From Chytriomyces cf. hyalinus JEL632 (taxonomy: Eukaryota; Chytridiomycota; Chytridiomycetes; Chytridiales; Chytriomycetaceae), in the NCBI GenBank assembly GCA_025435555.1, contig JAIWWG010000017.1:248001-312000 (forward strand): 64,000 nt of DNA, read 5' to 3'. Each line of letters begins with the position of its first letter. Position 1 is the first letter of the stretch. The position numbers and the translations under genes were made by a program. The notes below the pieces were generated by a model. It worked only from the letters and a program-made list of their open reading frames with translations. It searched no databases and was not told the origin of the DNA. This document shows, in pieces, positions 1-11,755 of the stretch.

Positions 1-848
<848 letters not shown>

Positions 849-2309
849 ATGCAAGCAGAATCGACCGTTACAGCCGTCGCGTTTCTCGAAGAACAGCAGC
901 GACTTGTTGCTGAGGCTGCCGAAGCGCTTCCCCACGCCATTGACACGTGTTCGTTTGCAAGGGGACCCCTTACACAGAGCGTGTACTCATGCAGAACTTG
1001 CGCAAAGGACTTGAGCACAGTCGATCGTTCTGGGACCGAAGGGAAGAACGATGTGGAATCAGCGGCCATTGGTGTGTGCTACGCATGTTTCGTGCAGTGC
1101 CACACTACTCATGACGTTGTTGGTTGGTCGCTTGTTTCTGCTTAGAATGCCCCATGTTTGAATTCATCTGTGTTTTCCAGAACTGTTTGAACGCCGAAAC
1201 TTCACATGCGACTGTGGCACCCGAAAAGCCATCGTCAAATGCTGTCTGCAAAAGTCAAGTATCGGTGAAGTAAACGAACTGAACACATACGATGACACAT
1301 TCAAAGGCATCTTCTGCTATTGCAAAGAACTGTACGACTACGAAAAGGAGGCTGTAGCAAATTCGGTGATGCTGCAGTGCTGCTTGTGCGAGGACTGGTT
1401 TCATGATCGGTGTATCAAGAACTGCCTGCCCGAAGGAGAGTTTGACGAATTCATGTGCAAGAACTGTGTCGGCACGCATCCGTTCCTCAAATATTACGAT
1501 CGAGTCATCAGTGAAAGTGGTCTTAACCCTCCATCGAACGCGTTTTTCTTTGTTCGGGGGGATCAAAATGCAACCGAGAGGGATAACCGTGACATCAACA
1601 CTCAGGCATCTGATGCATGTGTTTCCACTCCAGTTAAACAAAAAAGGAAATCACAAGACTCAGAAAATTCTCAATCAGTCTCTGCACTCAAGCGCCGCGT
1701 TTTGTCTTCCGAAGCCGACCATCCGCCTTCCTCACCATTAGCATCAATATTACCTTTTCCTCGTGATTGTGAAGTTCTACCGTGCAAGTTGTGTGCGTGA
1801 ATTTCTTATCCTATTTTATTATTTCCCGACTTTCATTGATCTGACCCACTTTCTTCTGACTTTCAGCCACTCTCATCTCATCCATTCCAAAATCAAGCGA
1901 TCCGCCAGTAACACATCTTTTCTGCGCTGATGGCTGGCGCGATGACTTGTGCCGCTGTTCAGATTGCATGTCCCATTACAAAACCGTCAAAATCGATCAC
2001 CTACTTCAAGAGCGAAGAGCCCCCTCTGGAACTCCAAGCACTCCTGGAGGTACAGCCGTGCTTAATCTACTGCGCCCTGACGTGGACGCATCCAAATCGT
2101 TGCATGAAATTGGAATGGAGGCGCTCAACAAAGTTCCCCGCGCAAAAGCGATCGAGGGAGTTATGGCGTATGAACGGCTTGCTGAATTCTCGAAGCAGTT
2201 CTTTCGCAAGTTTGCTGAGGAAGGGCGTGTTGTTACCAAGAATGATATCGACACCTTGTTTGCGGAATTGAAGAATAGCGGTTCTGGGTCCGGTGAAAAG
2301 ACAGCGTAG
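849..2309 (+). CDS. UBR7: UBR7-type E3 ubiquitin ligase (UBR box plus PHD finger)
   Basis: Three exons: 849-1122, 1181-1792 and 1867-2309, giving 442 residues. The N-terminal zinc-binding UBR box has the spaced Cys/His residues SCRTC, CYACFVQCH and NFTCDCG; intron 1 interrupts it and the spliced join gives VVELFERRNF. A PHD-like finger follows (CYCKELYDYEKE, MLQCCLCEDWFHDRC, MCKNC). The third exon carries the conserved C-terminal segments DGWRDDLCRCSDCM and FSKQFFRKFAEEGRVVTKND. The order and spacing match UBR7, which in animals ubiquitylates histone H2B; histone specificity here is inferred from the family. Length is close to the family norm (about 425). The start is the first ATG before the UBR box. 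Confidence 0.93.
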
Positions 2310-2948
2310 CGAGTATTGCCAATTGCCAGCGTAACCTTCCTTCATACTGTTAAGGTTCTTAATAGTGTGCATATGACCACAAAAGTGATCAGAAATAAAT
2401 GTTTGTAAATCCTCAAAAACTTTCAGAAACAGTCGGTGCGTCATCTGCCACTTAATGACAAAGTCTTTTTATTCAACAACAAAATACCTGGATTTCCCGC
2501 GCAGTCATTTACCTGCAACGGATGGAATGTCTAATCGCCCTAAACAACGGCATTGGGTTTGAAAGGTGAAGAGTAGAAAATACCACAAATGAATTCAATT
2601 AAACCAAGTTGTGTATTGCACGGCTTCATGAGTCAAGAAAGCAGCCCTGTTTCGACATACCGTGCTTTCGAGCCGGCATTAGACGCGTCCGATTCGGCTC
2701 TGCTCAGTTTGAAGATGTTACCATGAGGAAGATATCATTGCAGCATCAGGGAACTTAAACAAGGCATTCGTCAAACCAATGAAAAAACGCGTCTTGCCGT
2801 TCGAGAACTGAATGAGATACCGATAACTGCACTCCAACGCATGTCATTCTCAGCTTGTTTCAGTCTGACACAGACAAGAAATGAGAAGTATCCAGCAATC
2901 CTCTTCCAAACTCGGCTTTTATTGCTGCATTGTACAAGTTGTTCACCG
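2310..2948. other. Convergent intergenic region, no gene recognised
   Basis: 639 bp between the stop codons of UBR7 (plus) and the second MGST3-like gene (minus). Only short open frames without family resemblance are present. It probably holds the two 3' untranslated regions; AATAAA lies at 2394-2399. No tRNA-like or repeat structure was seen. Confidence 0.5.
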
Positions 2949-3523
2949 TTAGATGACCTCGTGGGCTTTCAATATGAACGTGACGGCCGTCTTTGCAGTA
3001 AGAGAAAACAGCCCAATCAGTGCAAGATAGTGAACGCCCGCCCCTTTACTGTTTCTCTTGCTTGGATCTCCCGACTGATAGTTCTTTGAGTATTTGGATC
3101 TGCCGTACAACCAAACAACTCCCGCGACGGCAGCCGAGCGGGGGTGTTCGATTCCGCCGGCAACAAGCAGAAAGAGAAACGCTGGGTAGTTTTCCAGAAA
3201 GTTCTGATGCGCTCTCTGGTAGCTGTAGGAGAGCGAGATGAGTCACAATCCATGTTCAAACACGTGGCAAAAAAGACGAGGCCGTCACCAGTTGAAGATG
3301 AGTTTGCTTTTATCGGCTGCGCATTCTGCCTGAGTGGCATACATGAAGGGATATGGCACTTGCGCCCGCTTGCGCGCTTTGCCAATCTGCGTTCTAGTCA
3401 GTCGAGCTGAGACAATTGAGCTGCATCTCGAACCTGCGCGCCAAGCACAAACGGATACAACGTCGACAGGGCACCAACACCAAGTACGTATCCGTGGTCC
3501 CAGGTAAGAGTGATCGTCGCCAT
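2949..3523 (-). CDS. MGST3: MGST3-like microsomal glutathione S-transferase (MAPEG), copy B
   Basis: MAPEG-family integral membrane enzyme, expected in the ER membrane and acting on glutathione and lipid peroxides. Exons on the minus strand are 3523-3434, 3386-3289 and 3222-2949 (153 residues). The spliced protein has a first TM segment (GYVLGVGALSTLYPFVLGAQ), the cytosolic loop KARKRAQVPYPFMYATQAE, then the family signature FNCYQRAHQNFLENYPAFLF and two more TM segments. It is about 50% identical by eye to copy A just upstream. The 47-bp first intron has no counterpart in copy A, while the second intron is at the same place (FN-C/YQRAHQN). Confidence 0.9.
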
Positions 3524-3570
3524 ATTTGGTTTTTGTTCGAATTGGTGGACTTGTTTTTTATTTTGTGTTT

Positions 3571-4087
3571 TCACAAGTTGGCAACCTGCTTAACGCCAGT
3601 GTATGCGCTCAGTCCCAGCAAAGAAAGGAGACCCAGGTAATGAACAGCAGCTCCGCTCGAGTTTCTCTTGCTCGCATCCCCCTTCTGATAGTTGGACGAG
3701 TACTTGATGCGCCCGAGGAGCCAAAGGGTTCCGGCGGCAGCAGCTACCTTGGGATACTCCAATCCTCCTGCGGACAGGAAAAAGAGGAACGAAGGGAGGT
3801 TTTCAAGGTAGTTCTGGTGAGCGCGCTGGTAGCTGTGATTGGTCGCATGTTAAAACGAAATACAGGACGAAAGTGATGATGAATGAATCGAAGGATATTC
3901 ACCAGTTGAAGATGAGTTTCTTCTTGTCTTGATCGCATTCAGCTTTGGTTGCGTACATGTGTGGGTAAAGAACGCCTGATGGCTTGCGCTGCGAACTGAC
4001 TTGGCCACCAAGAACGAACTGGTAAAGGGCCGCGCTGGCGCCGACGAGAATCACGTAGCCGTAGTCTGAGGAGACGGAGATGGTCAT
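3571..4087 (-). CDS. MGST3: MGST3-like microsomal glutathione S-transferase (MAPEG), copy A
   Basis: Two exons, 4087-3903 and 3832-3571, giving 148 residues, the usual family length. It begins MTISVSSDYGYVILVGASAA with a first TM segment, then the loop ending YPHMYATKAE, then the signature FNCYQRAHQNYLENLPSFLF. Next comes LEYPKVAAAAGTLWLLGRIK and a last hydrophobic segment. The arginine and asparagine of the RAHQN motif, important for glutathione binding in this family, are present. It lies head-to-tail with copy B, only 47 bp upstream of that start codon, so the pair is a tandem duplication. Confidence 0.92.
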
Positions 4088-4714
4088 TTTTGAAGTGGTG
4101 AAAGTAAGAGATATTATTTTGCAACGTGTTGCGTTCGAATTTATGGCTTTCTTCCAGAAACACCATTTCGAATCAAACATGACAAATTACGTTCAAACTT
4201 GCTCGTTGTGACGACGTGGCGTTTAATTCCACAACGTGGGGAAAACGCGAATAAAGATGGGACGCACTCTGTTCAAAATGGGGACTCCGCTCTCAATCTC
4301 AGAGACATAATGAATGCAGTGTGCGGGAAGCTGAACATAGAAAGGGACATGATGATGGCTTCATTCACGGAAAACATCAGTCTTCTTGTGATGGCTGCGT
4401 GTTGTTCGATTGTTTGGCGGTTGGAGCATCAATAATCGAATTTTCGGCCGCTGTTTGAAAAATAACGACGCGAACACAACTTGCGGAAAAACCGACAAGC
4501 GAAAGATGGCATCTCCCGTCTCATCGTTTGCTCTATCATCGCTGTCGATAAGCAGTGCTGGGACTGGCAAGGAAGAGTCAATGGACCTTCCCATTCCGCC
4601 TCTGCGCATATCAACGGCAACGGTCAAGGTGGGAGTCCAGCCAATACTGTTTCCTTAACTGATAAAATAGCCATCTCACGGCATTCTATGCGCAATCTGC
4701 ATTAGACACTGCCC
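4088..4714. promoter_or_regulatory. Divergent intergenic region between MGST3 copy A and the PEX30-like gene
   Basis: 627 bp between divergent start codons. Several short overlapping frames exist on both strands (4361-4705) but none shows a domain, a signal peptide or a convincing splice partner. Presumed promoter and leader DNA for both genes. Confidence 0.4.
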
Positions 4715-6496
4715 ATGTCCCACTTCCCAGTTGCACTGAACGGGCTGAGCGGGCTGCCTGCGGCTTCTCGCCTTTCTTTGACCGACGAATTCAACGCACG
4801 TTCGAATTCAAAGCACAGTAACGATGAACTGGGCGTGATTTCTGGCTCCGCCGCCGCATTAGTTCGGCTGGGTTTTATCGTCGACGCGAAAGACTTTGTG
4901 GAGGCAGTGCTGGACTGGAACGATCCGACTCTGTCAACTCTACTTCTGACGGCATTTCTTGCGGCTTGTAAAGCTTTTCTCTCTTCAGTCTTTGTACCGG
5001 CGACCACGTTATTCACACTTCTTTCCTTGGGCAGGCGCTTACCCAATTCTGATTTTCGTCCTGCCTCAAGCCATTCTTGCTCTTGCTCTCCTCTTCAAAT
5101 ACATATCGCGCTCAGCAAATCCACCTCCGCCACCTCCTCCCGTACCACCACCAGTCTCTGACCTTCATTCGGTGATCCAACAATTAGGATCTGAACGATA
5201 CACTCGGAACTTCACCTTTCTGCAAAACTCAAACGGGCTTTTCTGTGCAACCTATGATTCGATAGCTTCCCTTCATGAGGAGCACCTTTCCTGGCGAAAA
5301 CCGGAGAAAACACTGTTTGTCTTGAAGACACTGATCGCCAGTATCCCATTCTGTATTGCCGCATGGTACTTTCTCCCGGGGTGGTGCATCCGTGCTGGCA
5401 TCGCTTTGGGTGGAAGTTGCGTGCTGCTCGAAAGGACTTGGATCTTTGTCTTTGTTGTGCACGTGGCACCAAAAGTGTTTTATCAGCGAGGGGTCGCGAT
5501 GCTGGAAAAGTTTGTTACAACTTTGCCTCTACCCGATTCTGTTGCCGATTCTGTGGCTGGTGCTGGGTTTGGGTATCTGCTGGGGAAAAGTGGGCCGAAT
5601 GTTTCAGCCGATTCAACTGGAGAGGACAGTTTTGCTGAGGATCAAACTGACGATTCATCGATGACCACACCAAATGGCCGTATTCTCGTAGAAGTGTATG
5701 AAAATCAACGTTGGTGGGCTGGTGGGTTTTGCACCTTTCTAATTTTTCTCATTGGGGCTGTTGTTATTCAAATCGTAATATGACATCATATGTTTTTTCC
5801 TTCCGCAACTAACGCTTTATTCTCGATATGTTCTTGCTCTTTTGTTTTGCGTTTTTTCTGACTTTGCAGGCCCAGGATGGTCTTCGACGATGTTGGTTGA
5901 GGAACGCGCTGCATGGAGCAACGAAGCAGGAACGCTAAAGTTGGTTGAAAAATCTGCAGGAAATTCGCCACCATTGGAAAACCATGTATGGCTGGATGAA
6001 GACTGGACGCTGGACATGGAATGGAGTGCCACGGATTCAGATGGCTGGATTTACACGTGGGTTGTGAAATAAGGCGACTTCAATTCTCATTAACCAAAAA
6101 AAATGTCTGCACAACCCAACTCGCAGCGACCACAACTGGATGCATGCTTCGAGCTCAGCCGCTATTACTTCCTTGACGCGGAGGCGCCGTTGGATTCGCG
6201 CTATGCGTGAGATTTCAATACCACCTGCACAGAAGCGGTACATGGATGCATTGCGGAAAATAAGTTTTATGAATGGATTCACGAACCTGCCGATGCATGC
6301 CAATAGTGGTGGTGGAGGCGGTAGCGGCAGTGGTGCATTTGTGGGGAGGGCCAAAGGAGTGTATGGCGACAGTGTTGGCGTAGACGCGCGAGATATGATT
6401 GATGATGGCATCAAGAAACGAAAATCAAGCGTTTGGATTTCCCGCGAAAGTGTTGGGACTGTGTTCAAGTCCATGCGAAAAAAAAGTGTGAAATAG
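4715..6496 (+). CDS. PEX30/Pex24-family peroxin with a split dysferlin domain
   Basis: Exons 4715-4967, 5035-5721, 5870-6056 and 6127-6496 give 498 residues. An N-terminal hydrophobic pair (about residues 77-115) is followed by a seven-proline run and a second hydrophobic region (about 185-235), resembling the reticulon-like part of yeast Pex30. From about residue 303 comes a dysferlin module: VEVYENQRWWAGPGWSSTM, then a Trp-rich stretch (WLDEDWTLDMEW, DGWIYTDHNW) ending in the DysF-C motif TRRRRWIR. Family members shape ER membrane and control peroxisome size and number. The gene is clearly of this family, but which of the Pex28-32 paralogues it corresponds to cannot be told by eye. The last 90 residues are low-complexity and unrecognised. 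Confidence 0.85.
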
Positions 6497-6687
6497 ATGT
6501 TTTAAAGACTTTTCAAACACATGCGCACCCACAGTTCGCGCCAAACCAGAAATAGCGTACGTGAATATACCTCCCTTAAATGGAAGGTGCCGAGACAGTT
6601 GTTAAAATACTAAAAGTGGTGGTATTGGAAAAGTATAAAATTTGTGCCGTCCCTTTCTTTCTTTTTTTTCTTCACTTTGAACGAAAA

Positions 6688-9600
6688 ATGAGTGTAGAAA
6701 GTGCCGTGGGTCCTGTGGTTGGCGATCTAGCGAATGTTGTCGTGCATTTGCTGAGCCCGGACAACACCGAGAGACAGACGGCCGAGGAGCTGCTCGGCAC
6801 GCAGTGGAAAGACGCCCGGCCACACCTTCTGCTAGCCGGTCTGGCCAACATTGCTTGCACTCACCCGGAGACCCAGGTACGCATTCGCAAGCCTTTTAAT
6901 ACGGTCATGCATGAGACACGTTTTCTCAGTTTCTGTCTTCCTTCCGCCTTTTCTCTGTCGAACTCCTTTAATAGATCCGCTCTCTCGCTGCCATTCTTCT
7001 TCGCCGCTTCGCTGCCAAATTGCCTTCCAGTGCAAAGGACGACGAGGAATCACCGACCTTGTGGGCTCTTGCCCCTGCCGAGGTTCGCGCATACACCCAG
7101 AATAACATGCTGCAGGCACTTTCCCAAGAAGCCAATAACGATGTCAGGCACAAGATCTGTGATTCCATCGCAGAACTTATGATTGAAAACATCAACAGCC
7201 AACGTGAGTGTCACTGATTTCGTGTCGCTTTCTTGTATTTATGCAATGCGTTCTCACTCACAGTGGAATGGCCCGAACTTCTCAATGCCATCAACGAATG
7301 TTTGAAATCCCCTACCCCTCAACTGCGTGAAAGCGGTCTTCGCATTGTTGCCGTGGTGCCATCTCTTATTTCGGACAAGACCACCCCAGCAACTGCTGCG
7401 CCAATTTTTGCCGAATGCCTGTCAAGCCAAGGAAGTGAAGAAGTGAAAGTATCTGCAATTCATGCATCCGTCATGTACATGATTGATGTCATGCAAGCGG
7501 AGGGTGTCGATGAATCAAATGCTGCCAACCCAACCAGAAACGCATTCTCCCAGCTCATGCCGATTATTCTCACGGTACTTACTCTTTCATAAAATGACGA
7601 CGATGTTTACCTAACAAGCATATTGCACAACAGACTTTATCCAGCCTTAGTGACGAAAAGAACATTGTCGAAGGCTTTTCGTTCCTCATCGAGCTTGCCG
7701 AAGCTGACCCACGCTTGTTTCGCGTGCATCTGCCGACTCTCATTGAATTTGTTAGCAACGTCATGCAGAATGCCGATTTGGACCCACAGACCCGACAAAC
7801 CGCAGCTGAACTGTTGGTGGCCCTTGCCGAAGCCAGACCCGGTATGGTCAGGAAGGTGCCTCAATTTGCGACCACTGTTGTGCCGCTTCTGTTGAGCTGG
7901 ATGGCCAAGATTGAAGAAAGCGAGAGCTGGCACACTACCGATGATGTAAGTGACCCATCAGCGTTGTCCCCAACCTCCTGCCGTTTGAAATGCGCCACCG
8001 CATGCCTGCGAAATGATGAAATGTGCATATTGCTATTTAACCCAGCTCTTCGAAAACATCTTTATGAGAAGAACGCAAATCTCTGAACCCAGCAAATTTT
8101 CCTCATTGTTCCTTCCAATTGAACTTTCCAAATGTTCTGACATCCTTTTTCCCCTCAAAAAATTAGCTTTCCCAAGACGACGATGACAATGACGAGGATT
8201 ATGTCTTTGCCGAGCAAGCGATTGACCGACTGAGCATTGCGCTGGGAGGCAAGACTATGCTGGCAATTGCTTTTACTCTCATTCCAAAGCTTTTGGGATC
8301 CCCCGACTGGCAAAGCCGACATGCCGGCCTGCTTGCAATCTCTGTGATGGGAGAAGGGTGCCGGGATATCATGATTGACTCACTGAAAGACATCACTGAG
8401 TGAGTTTCATGCTCTCTTTGCTTGTTGGGTTGTCACTCACCAAAAATAACCAGGCTCGTCATCCCATACCTGCGTGACCCTCATCCGCGTGTCCGCTTCG
8501 CTGCTTGCAACTGCGTCGGTCAAATGTGCACAGACTTCGCCCCCACATTCCAATCCGAGTACAATGACGTCATTCTTACCAACCTTGTGCCTCTGATGGA
8601 TGATGCTGCAAACCCTCGCGTCCAAGCCCACTCCGCCGCTGCTCTCGTGAACTTCATGGAAGATGCTGACAAACACAAAGTTACACCTGCTCTGGACGAA
8701 ATTGTTCGTCGGCTTGTGGGTCTTTTGAACGTCACCAAAACATACGTTCAGGAGCAGGCAATTACTTCTATTGCCACCGTGGCGGACTGTGCCGGAAAGA
8801 ACTTCGTCAATGTGGGCACATTTCCTAATTTTTCTGGTTTATACCATCAACTCATTCTGTTCACAGTACTACCCAGCTATCATGCCAGTGCTGATCAATA
8901 TCCTCCAAAACGCCACCGACAAGCGTTTTCGGTTATTGAGAGGAAAGGCTCTCGAGTGCGCCTCCTTGATCGGTCTTGCTGTCGAAAAGGAAGTCTTTTC
9001 CCAACACGTTCATCAATTTTTGGAAATCCTGCAACGAATTCAACTTGAACCTAAAGAAGACGATGACCCAGTCGCGAGTTACCTGCTGGTTGCTTGGGCT
9101 CGTGTTTGCAAAGTTATTGGAGTTGACTTTGTGCCATACCTGGGCGTCGTGATTCCTCCGTTGATCAAAAGTGCTGCCGTGAAACCCGATATGGCTGTTC
9201 TAGATTGTAAGAATAATCGCTTTGCTTCCTGGTAAGATTTCTGATACTTTTTTGTTTTAGCGGACGAAAGTGAGGACAAGTACCCAGAAGACGAAGGCTG
9301 GGAATTCATTTCTCTCGGAAACCAGAAGTTTGGAATCAAGACAAATGTGCTGGAAGACAAGCACACTGCGGTTGAAATGATCTGCACCTACGCCCGTGAC
9401 TTGGAAGAACACTTTGTGCCATACGTGCAGGTGGTGATGGAGACCACTGTTCCTCTTTTGAATTTTGTGTTCCATGACGGTGTCCGTCATGCTGCTGCAT
9501 CAACAATCCCGCTTTTGTTTAACTGCATGAAGCGAGCTAACATTCGTGAGAATCTCCACTTGTACTTTACTCCATCGTTCTCTTCTAACATGAGTCCTTT

Positions 9601-11051
9601 ACATGTGCAGCAAACGAACAAATCTTCGTTTTCTGGAACGACGTGGTCACCAAACTGTTGGACTTTATGATGACGGAAATGGACCCTGGCTATTCTTCTC
9701 ACATCTATTCAACTTACTCGGAATGTTTGCAATACCTTGGACCGGAGTTTTTAAACCAAGAGCAAATGACAAACTTCGTGGCCGCTGCAGAGAAGCAAAT
9801 GGACGAATACGTCAAACGGTCAATGGAGAGAAATGGTATGTGACCTCCCGATATTATCTCCGATCACTTCACCCTCTCTGCTTGTGATTAAAACAATGAA
9901 ACTGCAATACCGATCGGTTTCTTGATCTACCTACGGCATCTGCGTTGAATGCGAGTATCCAGGTACCTTCGGGTATACTGTGGTATTTGCGGTGTCAGCC
10001 ATCGGATGCCGTTAATTGATACAAGAATCGACTTGCGGATATAACCAAATCTACACTTGAAATGAAGCTCTTCCATCCTTTCCTCCCCTCTTATGATTCT
10101 TCTGCTTGTCCATTTCGCTTATCCATAACTCAATTATCTCAGCGTCACGAAAGGATGTTGACTATGACGAAGAGGAAGAAGAAGCCTTGCGAATGGACGA
10201 AGAAAGCGACAATGAGCTTCTGTCAGAGGTAGGCGTACTGCTCTCATTTCTTGTCTTTCTGTTTTCTGATCGATCCATTTGGTTAGATGGCCAACGCAAT
10301 CCACGAAATTTTCAAGATTGCCGGGGTTGCCTTTCTGCAACATATCCAGCCACTGCTGCCCAAATTCAAAATGTTCCTCACTCAGCAAAAAGATGACGTT
10401 AAGCACTTTGGTCTCTGCGTCTTCGCCGACATTGTCGAATACTGTGGCCCAGCCTCATTTCAGTATAGTGCAATGTTCTTCGAAGAGTTTGTCAAGGCAG
10501 TTGGTAGCAAAGATGCCGATGTCCGCCAAGCTGCCGCATATAGCGTTGGTATTTGCGCAGCGAAGGGTGGGTTTGATTTTGCCCATGGATGCATCGCAGC
10601 GCTGCAGCCTTTAGGAGCAATGATCCTTGCGCCAAAATCAAGGAGCATGGACAACATCATGGCAACGGAAAATGCTATCAGTGCAGTTGGAAAAATTTGC
10701 GCGGCTTACCCCTCTGTTGCCGGCTTCGACGCAAATCAAACCTTAAGCTACTGGCTCAACTCTATGCCAATCCTGCACGATGAAGCGGAGGCCGAAATTT
10801 CTTATGCATATCTCTTGAGCCTGATCGAATCAAGTCATCCGGCTATCCTTGGCCCTGACAACTCAAACGTTGCCAAGGTCGTCTCGATTATGGCACGGGC
10901 GCTTGTATCTGACATTGAATTCAAGCCTGACTTAGAGGCAAAAATGGTGCAGGCCCTGCAAGCAATTGTGCGGGCTGCACCAAACGTGAATCCCGCAGCA
11001 GATGTGGCTGTGGAGAGGCACCATCTGCTTCAACAAAAACTTGGTTTATAA
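6688..11051 (+). CDS. IPO5: Importin beta-3 (importin-5 / Kap121) nuclear import receptor
   Basis: Eleven exons: 6688-6876, 6975-7203, 7264-7574, 7634-7945, 8167-8399, 8454-8811, 8867-9206, 9261-9545, 9611-9835, 10143-10228 and 10287-11051. All phases close, giving 1110 residues (family 1089-1097). HEAT-repeat karyopherin that imports ribosomal proteins, histones and other cargo and is released by RanGTP. Diagnostic segments include [33 protein letters not shown], the [18 protein letters not shown] insert and the acidic loop [20 protein letters not shown]. The start at 6688 is chosen because it fits the family N-terminus; an in-frame ATG at 6580 lies in AT-rich leader DNA. Introns of 221 and 307 bp are the longest in the window. 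Confidence 0.96.
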
Positions 11052-11755
11052 TCAATCAGAAAGACATGCTGCTGATCTTTTTAGTGATTTCTTTTGCAAT
11101 ATTACTGGTTGAAGTTGAAGTCATTGAAGTGAATATTTATATATCAAACAGCAGCTCCCATAACATGAAAAACAAAAACCTTGAACCATATCTTTCAGAC
11201 ATGTTTAATGCATACAAGTGTGCTATTCTCCTTCGAGACAGGCGCAGTGTATACGACTCACCTATGCCAGGCGGCAGCGACTTGGCGCGGGTCGATTACC
11301 TGAAAATTTGGTCTCAAATCAAGCAAGGCAATTGCCCGGTGGGGCTATGTCATTATTCTAAGCTGGGCTGTAAAGCTACCATTGTCAGCATAAGATAGAG
11401 TCCAATCGTTCAACTTATGTAGTACTAGTGGTACCCACAGGGGAGTAGGTAATCATAGAGTGGATGGAAAACTAGCTGAACTTAACCAACATGACTCGCA
11501 TGCATATTGACGGGTTTGTGAACCTTGGACTGTGACCTGGTATGTCAAAAAAGCGGTGAACACTGATGAAACTGACAGTAAACATGTGGCTAAAAACTTT
11601 AAGTGGTTGCGTTGCCATTATCAAACGCGATTTTAGTCGTCATCTCGCTTGGGGAGCGTGTTCCAACCGGTGCCCACAAAAATCTGCACCTGAAACCAAT
11701 CTTTCCTTTTCGTGTGAGCTACATGATGTCCAAAAGGTTTATTTTGCATTCATAT
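11052..11755. other. Convergent intergenic region between IPO5 and ARMC8
   Basis: 704 bp between two stop codons. A 110-codon plus-strand frame (11066-11398) begins with a hydrophobic run but has no recognisable domain and sits in likely 3' untranslated DNA, so it is not called. No repeat or RNA gene recognised. Confidence 0.45.

Noticed and set aside
7575-7633. Stops between IPO5 frames that could suggest a broken gene.
   Set aside because: They lie inside short GT-AG introns; all eleven exons join in phase to a full-length protein.
11066-11398. 110-codon plus-strand frame after IPO5 with a hydrophobic N-terminus.
   Set aside because: No motif or protein-like composition after the first 25 residues, and it sits in the 3' region shared by convergent genes.
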